From Thermoanaerobaculales bacterium (GTDB lineage Bacteria > Acidobacteriota > Thermoanaerobaculia > Thermoanaerobaculales > Sulfomarinibacteraceae): DNA of 33,716 nt. The stretch spans positions 1 through 33,716 of the forward strand of contig JALOLD010000042.1 in NCBI GenBank assembly GCA_025456145.1. Reading direction: 5' to 3'. Position 1 is the stretch's first letter, and every line of letters starts with the position of its first letter. The translations under genes were made by a program, and so were the position numbers. A model generated the notes under the pieces. That model was given only the letters and a program-made list of their open reading frames with translations, had not been told where the DNA came from and searched no databases. Shown piece by piece: positions 1 to 7,391 of this stretch.

Positions 1-913
1 GGCGTCAACCTCGGCTATGGCGCGATGCAGCTGCGACCCCTCGACCTGGCGAAGATCGCCCGGCTCTACCTCAACGGCGGGGCGTGCGGCGGCCGCCAGC
101 TCCTGTCGCAGGAGTGGATCGCCCGCTCGACGAGCCCCTCGCCCGGGCCGCCGCCGGCGGGGTGGCCGCCCGAGTCCTCGGTCGGCTTCCACTGGGTGCT
201 CGCCGACGACTACCGCGAGGCCGGCGGCTCGGCGGGCCAGGTCGTCATGCTCTACCCCGACGAGGACCTGATGATCGTCGTCGTCGCCGGGGGCGGCCTG
301 CCCTACGCGGGGTGCTCGAACCCGGTCGCGCTGGCGGCGCCCCTCGCCTCGCAGTACATCCTACCGGCGGTCCGCTCCTCCTCCGCGTTGCCGGCCAACC
401 CCTCGGGGGTCGCCCGACTCGCCGGAGAGATCGCGGCGGCGGGCGTGTCGTACGAGGGACCGCCGCAGCCGGTCCCGCCGCCGCCGGCGACCGCGGCGGC
501 GATCTCGGGACGCCGCTTCGCCGGTCCCGCCGCCGCCGGCGACCGCGGCGGCGATCTCGGGACGCCGCTTCGTCCTCGATCCCAACCTGCTCGGTATCGA
601 GTCGTTCACCCTCACCTTCGGAGCGCCCGACGAGGCGACTCTCAACATCGTCGGCGAGGAGGAGATCACCTTCCTGGTCGGGCTCGACGGCGTCCGGCGA
701 ATGTCGACCGGCGAGAGCGGGCTCCCGGCCGCCGCCGAGGGATGGTGGGACGGAGGCGCCCGTTTCGTGGTGGTGCTCGACCAGTTCGCCCTCTACGCCT
801 ACCTACGGGTTACCTTCGAGTTCTCGGGCAGCGACGTGATCGTGACGCTGGCCGACCTCGCCTGTCCGGGCGGACCGCAGCTGGTGATTGCCGGCACGAT
901 GGCCGGCGGCTGA
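1..913 (+). pseudogene. Serine hydrolase (beta-lactamase family), 3' part, frameshifted
   Basis: This is the C-terminal part of a class C beta-lactamase-like serine hydrolase; the 5' end lies outside the window. Frame 1 from base 1 reads GYGAMQLRPLDLAKIARLY and then an LLSQEWIA segment, the usual C-terminal helices of this family. GGSAGQVVMLYPDEDLMIVV follows and fits the HxG/KTG-strand region. At 469-572 a 52-bp perfect tandem duplication shifts the frame by one. After it the authentic reading continues in frame 2 (GRRFVLDPNLLGIESFTL and on) to TGA at 911-913. Deleting one repeat copy restores a continuous protein through a Pro-rich linker into a C-terminal beta-rich domain. The gene is therefore either a recent slippage pseudogene or an assembly error. 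Family assignment is good; substrate is unknown. Confidence 0.7.
469..572. repeat. Perfect 52-bp tandem duplication
   Basis: Bases 469-520 are repeated exactly at 521-572. The unit is 52 bp, not a multiple of three, so the second copy throws the host gene out of frame. The unit is itself rich in CCG/GGC triplets, which favours replication slippage or assembly error. Confidence 0.95.
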
Positions 914-945
914 TGTGGGACAATCGGGGCGCGACACCCGCCGAC

Positions 946-951
946 AGGAGG
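946..951 (+). promoter_or_regulatory. Shine-Dalgarno AGGAGG for the reductase-like gene
   Basis: A perfect AGGAGG lies six bases upstream of the GTG at 958. It decides that start, even though the same frame stays open far upstream into the broken hydrolase gene and could be misread as a fusion. Confidence 0.8.
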
Positions 952-957
952 TCGACC

Positions 958-2139
958 GTGGCCACCACCATCGACCGACGACGCTTTCTCACCCTCGGCG
1001 CGGCCACCGCCGGCGCGGCCCTCGGCTGCGGACGGAGCGAGGTCGAGCGGCCGGGCGACGCGGCGCCGAGGGAGATGCGCTACCGCACCCTCGGCTCGAC
1101 CGGCCTCACGGTGTCGGAGGTCGCCTTCGGCGCCCACGGGGTCGACAACGCGTCGCTCATGGCGGCGGCGCTCGAGGCCGGGGTCACGACCTTCTGCACC
1201 TCGGGCGGCTACCTCGACGGCGGCGAGGAGACCGCGCTTGGCGAGGCGATGGCGAGGATCGGCGTTCGCCGAGACGCGATCGTGATCCTCACCGGGTCCG
1301 ACCTCCGGCCGGACGAGACGGTGGGCTCGTGGCTCGCCGCCCTCGACGCCAGCCTGTCGCGGCTGCGCACCGATTACCTGGACGTCTTCTACAACGCCAT
1401 GGTCCAACGCCCCGAGGACGTTCGTCGCGAGGTGCTGTTCGAGGCCTTCGACCGGGCCCGCGAGGCCGGTAAGGTGCGCTTCCTCGGGGTGTCCGGCCAC
1501 CACGGCGGGCTCCAGGGCTGCCTCGAGGCGGCGCTCGCCAGCGAGCGCTACCAGATGTTCTTCACCAAGTACGACTTCGTGTCCTACCCCGACCAGGACG
1601 AGATCTTGCACCGGGCCGCCGGGCGCGGCATCGGCACGATGGTCTTCAAGACCGACGCGGGAAGCCGGCAGCGCGAGATCAAGGACCTCGAGGCGGGCGG
1701 GCTTTCCTTCAAGCAGGCGACGATCCGCTGGGCGTTGTCGAACCCGGATGTCGCGAGCGTCGCGGTGACCATGACGAGCTTCGACCGGATCGACGAGGCG
1801 GTGGCGGCTGTCGGCTCTCCGATCACCTCCGCCGAGCTCGCCATGCTCGATCGCTACGCCGAGGCGATGTGGGACCAGTACTGCCGCTTCTGCGGGGGCT
1901 GCGAGGCGGTCTGTCCGCACCGCGTCGCGGTCGCCGAGGTCATGCGGTACGCCATGTACTTCACCTACTACGGTCGCGAGAAGGAGGCGATGCGCCTCTA
2001 CCGGCGGCTCGGGGACGACGAGACCGCGGCTGCGTGCGCCGACTGCTCCGGGCCCTGCGACACGGCCTGCCCCTTCGGTCGCCGGGTCCGCGCGGGCCTC
2101 GTCGACGCCCACGACCGGCTGAGCTGGCGCGAGGCGTGA
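958..2139 (+). CDS. Tat-exported aldo/keto reductase-like lipoprotein with 2x[4Fe-4S] domain
   Basis: The product is 393 residues. The N-terminus has a twin-arginine motif (RRRFLTLG, residues 7-14), a hydrophobic stretch and a lipobox (AALGC, Cys24), so it should be exported folded and lipid-anchored. Residues 40-300 follow the aldo/keto reductase fold (RTLGSTGLTVSEVAFG, then SLSRLRTDYLDVF and GKVRFLGVSGHH). The C-terminus carries two ferredoxin motifs, CRFCGGCEAVCP and CADCSGPCDTACP. Three of the four catalytic tetrad positions look substituted: FDTA is FCTS (Cys80), the ATK lysine is replaced in VILTGSD, and the LLH histidine is replaced in FYNAMV; Tyr85 remains. It is therefore probably not a conventional NADPH reductase. 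The stop overlaps the ATG of the DUF6599 gene (TGATG), so the two are translationally coupled. Confidence 0.85.
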   Translation: MATTIDRRRFLTLGAATAGAALGCGRSEVERPGDAAPREMRYRTLGSTGLTVSEVAFGAHGVDNASLMAAALEAGVTTFCTSGGYLDGGEETALGEAMARIGVRRDAIVILTGSDLRPDETVGSWLAALDASLSRLRTDYLDVFYNAMVQRPEDVRREVLFEAFDRAREAGKVRFLGVSGHHGGLQGCLEAALASERYQMFFTKYDFVSYPDQDEILHRAAGRGIGTMVFKTDAGSRQREIKDLEAGGLSFKQATIRWALSNPDVASVAVTMTSFDRIDEAVAAVGSPITSAELAMLDRYAEAMWDQYCRFCGGCEAVCPHRVAVAEVMRYAMYFTYYGREKEAMRLYRRLGDDETAAACADCSGPCDTACPFGRRVRAGLVDAHDRLSWREA

Positions 2140-3059
2140 TGGAGGCCTTCCGGGGCCGCGCCGCGGCGCTGGCGCTGGTCGTCCTTGCGGCCTGCGCCGG
2201 ACCGGACGCGCCCCCAGGGCCGACCCCCGACCTCGCCGCCCTGCTGCCGCCGGCGGCCGAGTTCGCCGGGTGGACGGTCGACGAGGGACCCGATCGGTAT
2301 GTCCCCGACACGCTCTACGAGTACCTCGACGGCGGCGCCGACCGGTACCTCGCGCACGGGTTCAAGCGGCTGGTCCACGTACGCTACCGGCTGGGCGACG
2401 ACCCGGCGGCCTGCGTAACCCTCGACCTCTACGACATGGGAGGCCCGCTCGGTGCCTTCGGGATCTACAGCGCCGCCCGGACCCCGGCGGTCGAGCCACG
2501 TCCGTGGGGGGACGAGGGCTACCGCACCGGGTCGATCGCCGCGGCCTGGAAGGGCCCCATCTACATCCACGGCGAGGCCGACGACGAGCGGCCGGAGCTG
2601 ATCGAGATGCTCGAAGGGCTGGTCGCCGGGGCGTGCTCGGGGATCGAGGGCGAGGCGTCGCCCCCGTCGGTGCTGAAGGCTCTCCCGAGTCGCGGTCTGG
2701 TCGCGCGGAGCGAGAGGGTGGTCCCCTCAGACCTTCTCGGCCACGCCTTCCTCCCTGGTGGGGTGGTGGCGGTCTACGAGCTCGATGGTCGCCGGTCCGA
2801 GCTGTTCTTCAGCGACATCGGCGACGAGGAGGCCGCGACGCGTGCCTTCGAGGCGCTGGTGGCTCACCTGGCGAGGCGGGGCATCGTCGAGGACGGCACG
2901 CTGTCGATCGGCGATGGCGGCATCCGCTACGCCGAGCCGACCCTCGGCGAGGGGACGGTGGTCCGCAGCGGCCGGCATCTCGCCGGTATCCACGGCGGGC
3001 TCGGGCCCGCCGACCGGGAGGCGATCCTCGCCGAGCTGGTGCGCGGGCTACCTCCCTGA
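2139..3059 (+). CDS. DUF6599-family lipoprotein
   Basis: The product is 306 residues. A short hydrophobic signal ends in the lipobox VLAAC (Cys19). The body matches the DUF6599 pattern: YEYLDGGADRYLAHGF, then LDLYDMGGPLGAFGIYS, and a second half about 150 residues on (FLPGGVVAVYELDG, then FSDIGDEEAA). The family has no established biochemical role and is typical of acidobacteria and relatives. Here it starts inside the stop of the ferredoxin-type reductase-like gene. Both are predicted envelope lipoproteins and are likely made together, possibly as parts of a periplasmic redox complex. That partnership is inferred from gene order only. Confidence 0.75.
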   Translation: MEAFRGRAAALALVVLAACAGPDAPPGPTPDLAALLPPAAEFAGWTVDEGPDRYVPDTLYEYLDGGADRYLAHGFKRLVHVRYRLGDDPAACVTLDLYDMGGPLGAFGIYSAARTPAVEPRPWGDEGYRTGSIAAAWKGPIYIHGEADDERPELIEMLEGLVAGACSGIEGEASPPSVLKALPSRGLVARSERVVPSDLLGHAFLPGGVVAVYELDGRRSELFFSDIGDEEAATRAFEALVAHLARRGIVEDGTLSIGDGGIRYAEPTLGEGTVVRSGRHLAGIHGGLGPADREAILAELVRGLPP

Positions 3060-3495
3060 CCACCACGCGCCAGCCCGGGGCGCCACCCTCCCGGTCGCGG
3101 CAACGGGTCGACCGATGCCGACCACGGCTGCGTCCGCGGAGAGCTGGTCCCGTCGTAGCCGACGATGATGTGTGGGCTGGGTGGCCATGATCGTCCAGCG
3201 GCATCGCCGAAACACCATTACCGCCGAGTCCGCCGGAGCCGGCAGGTTGGTGATTCCGTCGAAACCCTCAGTGACGCTCTGGGCGAGTACGGGGGACGGG
3301 CAGAGCGCGACCGCGAGGACTACGACGCTGAGCGGGCTCGTCGTCTGCGGTAGCCCGCCCAGGGTCTCATGCAGACGCGGCAACGCTGGGGCGCCAGTGC
3401 AGTCAATCGGAGTGCTCGGGTACTCCGTGCCGGTTTCGCAGACGGACCCCCACGACAGATGGAGCACCACGCCCCGGTTCATCGAGATTGTCTAC
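3060..3495. other. 436-bp intergenic stretch with a decayed gene remnant
   Basis: No intact gene is supported here. The right part holds a remnant of a secreted protein gene on the minus strand, listed separately. The rest shows no convincing promoter, repeat or RNA. The two flanking genes converge (DUF6599 on plus, guanylyltransferase on minus), so terminators are expected, but I see no strong hairpin. Confidence 0.4.
3213..3370 (-). pseudogene. Remnant of a secreted 'choice-of-anchor' type protein
   Basis: On the minus strand one frame reads a signal-peptide-like segment, LSVVVLAVALCPSPVLAQS, followed by VTEGFDGITNLPA. That resembles the first residues of mature choice-of-anchor J surface proteins. 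Downstream the similarity fades within about 20 residues and no domain follows. A candidate start ATG at 3370 with an Arg-rich n-region (MRPWAGYRRRRAR) lies in a different frame from the hydrophobic segment and soon hits a stop. The pattern fits a 5' gene fragment with at least one frameshift. It could be chance in GC-rich DNA, but the AQ cleavage site plus EGFD is a specific combination. Confidence 0.35.
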
Positions 3496-4485
3496 CTAGT
3501 CGGTGAGGCCCGGACCGTAACGGTCGTGATACCCGTCTAATACGTTTGCCAGGTCGAGCGGTGGCCGGAACCCCTGAGGGTCCGGGTCGGGGTCGGCGCG
3601 GGTTCGCCAGGCCGCGCAACGGGCCAGGGCGTCCGGTGTGCCGATGTCGTTCCAGCCGCACGGCGGGACCACTACCACCCGCATCTCAGATCCGACCTCC
3701 TGGAGCACCGCTCGGGAGAAGTCGACGCTGGGAAGTCGGCGATAGAGCCGGGCGAGGCTGTCGGTGCCCTGCCGGTCGTCGTCTGAACCGACGATGGCGT
3801 AGCTGAACATCCGAGTCAGCCACGGCAGTGACCGCTCGAAGAGCGCGAGCAGTGCCTTCGCACGCATCGAGAAGATGAAGCTGTTCCACAACGCTCCCTG
3901 GCGGATCAGCTCCTCCGCGCGGTCGCGGCTGGGCTTCTCGATAAACCCGGATATCCCGAGGGCGCCATGCAGGTCGATCGACGAGGGCGAGATCCAGCCG
4001 AGCCCGGTGTCCGGCCGGTCCGGCGCGAGGCCGAGCAGAACGAGCCGGTCGGGTTCGATCTCGACATGGTGAATCGCCGCCATGATGGCGTCGCGCAGCA
4101 CCGTCTCGTCGCGAACCATGTGGTCCGACGGCAACACCACGACCGTTGAATCGGGGTCGATTGCCCGAACCTGCATGAGCGGCAGGAGGACGCCGCACGC
4201 CGTGCCTCGGTTGCACGGCTGGACAACCACGTTGACCGCCGGGAGGTCGGCAAGCTCGGCTGCCCACCACGGTTGGTGGTGCTCGGCCACGACCACGATC
4301 GTCCGGTCGGCCCCGGCGACCTGCCGCGCGCGACGCAGCGCACGGCGGACCAGCGAGGCGCCGCCTCCTATGCTGCAGTACTGCTTCGGCACCGGACGGC
4401 CGCTGTGGCCGGCGGTGAGATGGCTAAGGCGGGTGCCCTCTCCCCCCGCGAGGACGATCGACCATATGTTTCCGGATTTTTTCAT
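3496..4485 (-). CDS. Mannose-1-phosphate guanylyltransferase (GDP-mannose pyrophosphorylase)
   Basis: The product is 329 residues. It should make GDP-mannose from GTP and mannose-1-phosphate for surface polysaccharide or glycoprotein synthesis. Visible nucleotidyltransferase motifs are VLAGGEGTRL (residues 11-20), VPKQY (32-36), the metal-binding region VLPSDHMV, and a C-terminal FIEKPSRDRAEELI and LWNSFIF pair, with CGWNDIGT near the end. Length fits a single-domain enzyme lacking the isomerase half of the bifunctional type. The start at 4485 (MKKSGNIW) is chosen because GGAGGG precedes it; the frame stays open upstream, but that extension is not protein-like. It stands alone on the minus strand, divergent from the peroxiredoxin gene. 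Confidence 0.85.
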   Translation of the reverse strand: MKKSGNIWSIVLAGGEGTRLSHLTAGHSGRPVPKQYCSIGGGASLVRRALRRARQVAGADRTIVVVAEHHQPWWAAELADLPAVNVVVQPCNRGTACGVLLPLMQVRAIDPDSTVVVLPSDHMVRDETVLRDAIMAAIHHVEIEPDRLVLLGLAPDRPDTGLGWISPSSIDLHGALGISGFIEKPSRDRAEELIRQGALWNSFIFSMRAKALLALFERSLPWLTRMFSYAIVGSDDDRQGTDSLARLYRRLPSVDFSRAVLQEVGSEMRVVVVPPCGWNDIGTPDALARCAAWRTRADPDPDPQGFRPPLDLANVLDGYHDRYGPGLTD

Positions 4486-4816
4486 GACACCCTCCCTCGG
4501 CCCCGACCCGGAGGCGCCGACCAGATCGCGGCATCGAGCCGGTCGGTGTTCGGGAACCGTGAAGCACAACTTAATGCGACACAGTCTCGAGTGCCAGGGG
4601 CCGGACACGAGAGGCGTGACTGGGGTCACGCGTGGGCTCGACGGCCGACCCGGCGGGACGTTGACGAGGGCTGGGGATCGAGGTTGGGACCATTGTCCGG
4701 GATCACATTTCCGCCGCGGTTTCCCAAAGGGGCCATTGCGATCTCGGCCTTTGGACCCTAGGTTAAGAATGAGACCGATTCTCGTAACAGCGTCGAACGT
4801 CGAAGGGAGGAACGAC
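4486..4816. promoter_or_regulatory. Divergent intergenic region, guanylyltransferase / peroxiredoxin
   Basis: These 331 bp separate divergent starts, so promoters for both genes should lie here. The region contains a perfect palindrome (4614-4631, listed separately). Nearer the peroxiredoxin is an AT-richer stretch at 4759-4790, with a small inverted repeat GAGA (4771-4774) and TCTC (4780-4783) that could be an operator. A weak -35/-10 pair (TTGCGA at 4736, TAGGTT at 4759, spacing 17) could serve the peroxiredoxin gene. No small gene is supported. Confidence 0.4.
4614..4631. promoter_or_regulatory. CRP/FNR-like palindrome GTGA-N6-TCAC (site 1)
   Basis: GCGTGACTGGGGTCACGC has perfect 7-bp arms around a 4-nt centre. 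The core GTGA-N6-TCAC has the geometry of CRP/FNR-family sites. The same core recurs in two other intergenic regions of this window (9533-9546 and 15826-15839). Confidence 0.5.
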
Positions 4817-5452
4817 ATGACGATTCGAGTTGGCGACAAGGCGCCCAACTTCGTCGCGAAGACGACCGACGGACAGCTCAGCCTGTACGACTACATGGGG
4901 GACAACTGGGTCTTCCTGTTTTCGCACCCGGCCGACTTCACGCCGGTGTGCACCACCGAGCTCGGCCAGGTGGCGAAGATGAAGAAGGAGTTCGACAAAC
5001 GAAACGTGAGGGTGCTCGGGCTCAGTATCGACAGCCTGGAGGACCACAGGAGGTGGCTCAAGGACATCGAGTCGACCCAAGGGGTCGCGCTCAACTTCCC
5101 GGTGATCGCCGACCCCGACCGCGCGATCGCCGAGCGCTACGGCATGATCCAGGGCAACGGCAACATCATGTCAACCGGTCGCATGGCGCTCGTGATCGAC
5201 CCGGACAAGGAGGTTCGGCTGATCGTCGTCTACCCGGAGAGCACGGGCCGCAACTTCAACGAGATCCTGCGGGCCATCGACTCGCTCAGGCTCACCAAAG
5301 AGTACGGCGTCGCCACCCCCGCCAACTGGGCTCCGGGTGATGATGTGATCATCTCACCCGAGACCTCGGAGAAAGATGCGCGCTCGATGTTCCCGAAAGG
5401 CTATACCGAGCACCTCCATTACCTCCGCACCGTGGCCGATCCCGTCCACTGA
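4817..5452 (+). CDS. 1-Cys peroxiredoxin (Prx6/AhpC-TSA family)
   Basis: The product is 211 residues. It should reduce hydrogen peroxide and organic peroxides or peroxynitrite through a single peroxidatic cysteine. The active-site signature HPADFTPVCTTE spans residues 37-48, with Cys45 as the peroxidatic residue. No other cysteine occurs in the protein, so there is no resolving Cys, consistent with the Prx6 subgroup, as are the length and the long C-terminal arm (residues 160-211, ATPANWAPGDDV). There is no signal peptide, so it is cytoplasmic. The ATG at 4817 follows GGGAGG with a good spacer. The gene is monocistronic, ended by the strong hairpin at 5467-5505. Confidence 0.93.
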   Translation: MTIRVGDKAPNFVAKTTDGQLSLYDYMGDNWVFLFSHPADFTPVCTTELGQVAKMKKEFDKRNVRVLGLSIDSLEDHRRWLKDIESTQGVALNFPVIADPDRAIAERYGMIQGNGNIMSTGRMALVIDPDKEVRLIVVYPESTGRNFNEILRAIDSLRLTKEYGVATPANWAPGDDVIISPETSEKDARSMFPKGYTEHLHYLRTVADPVH

Positions 5453-5466
5453 CGTCCCCCACCCCC

Positions 5467-5505
5467 GGGGGGCGGCCGGATACCCCCACACGCCGGCCGC
5501 CCCCC
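5467..5505 (+). terminator. Intrinsic terminator after the peroxiredoxin gene
   Basis: Perfect 13-bp arms (5467-5479 and 5493-5505, GGGGGGCGGCCGG and its complement) enclose a 13-nt loop and are followed by TCTTCGCT. It lies 15 bp past the stop. The T-tract is weak, as is common in GC-rich genomes. Confidence 0.75.
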
Positions 5506-5650
5506 TCTTCGCTCGGTCAATCCAACCTGAGCAGATCGTGGCGCCGTGAGAGGGGACGTTACTTCGATGTCAACGTGGTTCGGTTTCCAGCGTTGCGGCT
5601 CGTGGGACGCCCGAAATCCCGGTCGCGCTTGCCGGTCGAGAGGGGAGGAA

Positions 5651-5681
5651 GACGCCGCGGCACCTCCGGCGCATCGGCGTC
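5651..5681 (-). terminator. Possible hairpin terminator after the Cys-rich lipoprotein gene
   Basis: GACGCCG (5651-5657) and CGGCGTC (5675-5681) form a 7-bp stem with a 17-nt loop, about 20 bp past the minus-strand stop at 5703. The stem is short and no T-run is obvious. Confidence 0.3.
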
Positions 5682-5702
5682 ACCCGTCAGCAGCGAAGCC
5701 GG

Positions 5703-6173
5703 TCAGCTGGTCTTGAGCTCCATGCCGCACGCGCAGCGGCCCGCCTGATCGGAGACATAGTTGCACTTACAGGATCCGCCGCAGTTGCAGTAGTAGATCC
5801 CGGTTCCGGCCAGGTCGACCTTTTTCATCTCCTTGCCGCAACCGCAGGTCGACGGATCGTCGCCAATCTCGCACTTGCAGTCGGGTCCGCAGGTGCACAA
5901 CGACGCGACGCTGCCATCGATCATCAGCATCCGACCTTCGACGAGGTCGGTGCCGCAACCGCACTTGCCGGGCTTGGTCGAGACCGCGCCGCAGCTGCAG
6001 TCCGGGCCGCAGTTGCAGCTGTAGATCAAGTCGTGGCGGGCCACGACCACCTCCCCGGCCGCTGGGGCCGGCTCGACCACTTGCTCGGCCGCCGGGGCCG
6101 GGGGCTCGGTGGCCCCGCCGCCGCATCCAAGCGCCATCGCCACGATCATCGCCGCCGGAAACAACGTCTTCAT
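5703..6173 (-). CDS. Lipoprotein with three Cys-rich metal-binding repeats
   Basis: The product is 156 residues. Residues 1-17 are a lipoprotein signal (MKTLFPAAMIVAMALGC, Cys17). A Pro/Ala/Glu linker follows, then three repeats at about 51-77, 91-115 and 127-153. Each repeat has six cysteines in the pattern CxC-x3-CxC-x8/9-CxCG, 18 in all. Repeat ends such as STKPGKCGCGTDLVEG and DQAGRCACGMELK resemble the heavy-metal-binding domain found in copper efflux proteins (PGKCPKCGMDLVP), but with many more cysteines. It is likely a periplasmic or outer-membrane-bound thiolate metal binder; copper is a guess from context. The start is set by AAGGAG just upstream. Alternative roles include zinc or cadmium sequestration, or an Fe-S scaffold. 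Confidence 0.75.
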   Translation of the reverse strand: MKTLFPAAMIVAMALGCGGGATEPPAPAAEQVVEPAPAAGEVVVARHDLIYSCNCGPDCSCGAVSTKPGKCGCGTDLVEGRMLMIDGSVASLCTCGPDCKCEIGDDPSTCGCGKEMKKVDLAGTGIYYCNCGGSCKCNYVSDQAGRCACGMELKTS

Positions 6174-6338
6174 TTTCAACTCCTTCCGAGGCCACGCTCG
6201 ATGCGGACCGATCGGTTGAGCCATCCTAGCATCTCTCGAGGTTTGAGCAGCGATGCACATGAGTCTTCGGTCATCAGATCGAGGAGGGGCAGCCCGTGAG
6301 GATCGTCGTCGAGACGCCGACTCGAGCGACGGCAGCTG

Positions 6339-7136
6339 TCAGTCGCAACCATCCACGAGCGTCGCCACGAAGAGCACCTCTGTGACGTCGCCGATGGGGC
6401 TACGCGAGGACACGGTGACACCGACCCGGAAGAGGGAGGGCGTCCCGTCGGCTCCGTTTAGCGGAAGTTGCCCACCGACGATCCCGCCCTCGGGCGCGGC
6501 GATCAACGAGTCGATCATGTCGCGGCATCGCCGGAGCGACGGTGCGTCCATGATGGACTCCAAGAGCTTCCCGCTCGCGGCGGCGATGGCTTCTGGAGAT
6601 CGATCGAGGAAGTCCTCGAGCCGGCTGTTGACATAGTTCGACCGCAGTGTGTTGACGTCGATGGTCGCCATGATGCACGGCGCAGACTCGACCAGGCGTT
6701 TGACGAAGTCGTTGGTTCTTCTTAGTCGGTCCTCGGTCGCTTCGTGGTCCTGAATCTCCTTTTGCAGTGCCCTGTTCGCGCGCACCAGCTCGTTGGTCCG
6801 CTCGTCAACCCGCCGCTCGAGGTCCTCGTTGAGCTCGCGGAGCGACCGCTCGGCGGTCTTGCGTTCGGCAATGTGCTCCACCATGGGCCGGAACAGGAGG
6901 AACGAAAGGACGGGCGCCGTGATGATGGTGATCAGCACGGCGTCGAGGATGGCCTCGACGGCCATCGGCAGCTCGCCGAAGACCGGCAGGACGATCATGA
7001 TCAGTGCTTCGCCGACGAAAATGGCGAACGCGGTGAGAGCGGTGAGCTGGATCGGGCTGAGGTCGCCGGCCGCCGTGTGACTAACGGTTGGGGGGTCACG
7101 GTCCTCGATTGGTGGTGACGCTTTCCTCGTGGTCAT
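6339..7136 (-). CDS. Membrane-anchored PAS sensor protein lacking an output domain
   Basis: The product is 265 residues from the ATG at 7136. Two hydrophobic helices (about 31-54 and 59-83) are followed by a charged coiled coil (about 90-137, with ERRVDERTNELVRANRALQ) of the kind that links membrane helices to PAS or kinase modules. A PAS-like domain ends the protein (RRTNDFVKRLVESAPCIMATID, then NYVNSRLEDFLDRSPEAIA). No histidine kinase, GGDEF, EAL or methyl-accepting segment follows. It may act through a partner or be a truncated kinase. The frame is open upstream to 7343 with another Met-led stretch (MRPTRIAIAVSLLPVASA) that could be an alternative start. No strong ribosome site marks either choice. 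Confidence 0.65.
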   Translation of the reverse strand: MTTRKASPPIEDRDPPTVSHTAAGDLSPIQLTALTAFAIFVGEALIMIVLPVFGELPMAVEAILDAVLITIITAPVLSFLLFRPMVEHIAERKTAERSLRELNEDLERRVDERTNELVRANRALQKEIQDHEATEDRLRRTNDFVKRLVESAPCIMATIDVNTLRSNYVNSRLEDFLDRSPEAIAAASGKLLESIMDAPSLRRCRDMIDSLIAAPEGGIVGGQLPLNGADGTPSLFRVGVTVSSRSPIGDVTEVLFVATLVDGCD

Positions 7137-7341
7137 GAGATCCGCCAATTCGACGATCCCCGACAATCCGCGGCCAACGAGCGCGGGATCGGGCCGGGAG
7201 TCGGTTTGCCTGATCGGATTGTAGCGGATTCGGGCCGGTTCGGTATCAGCACGAGGATGAACCGGGACCAGCGCCTCACTGGCCGATGCCACGGGGAGGA
7301 GGGAAACCGCGATGGCGATCCTCGTCGGACGCATCAAAGAC

Positions 7342-7370
7342 ACCGGGCCGGCCCCGAGGGTCGGCCCGGT
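7342..7370 (-). terminator. Intrinsic terminator of the decahaem cytochrome gene
   Basis: Perfect 9-bp arms ACCGGGCCG (7342-7350) and CGGCCCGGT (7362-7370) enclose an 11-nt loop. The hairpin begins about 22 bp past the cytochrome stop. On the minus strand it is followed by GTCTTTG. Confidence 0.7.
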
Positions 7371-7391
7371 ATCGCGGATTGAGTCTCGACG

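Noticed and set aside
25..2139. A single 704-codon open frame that seems to fuse the hydrolase and the aldo/keto-reductase-like protein
   Set aside because: The frame is open only because of the 52-bp duplication. The true hydrolase continues in another frame to 913, and the reductase-like gene has its own AGGAGG and GTG at 958.
4486..4848. N-terminal extension of the guanylyltransferase to 4848
   Set aside because: The upstream frame has no protein-like character, crosses the palindrome and the peroxiredoxin promoter region, and the ATG at 4485 has a good GGAGGG.
5335..5362. GTGATGATGTGATCATCTCACC palindrome-like stretch resembling a fourth CRP-type site
   Set aside because: It lies inside the peroxiredoxin coding region, the arm spacing is off, and the sequence is explained by the codons.
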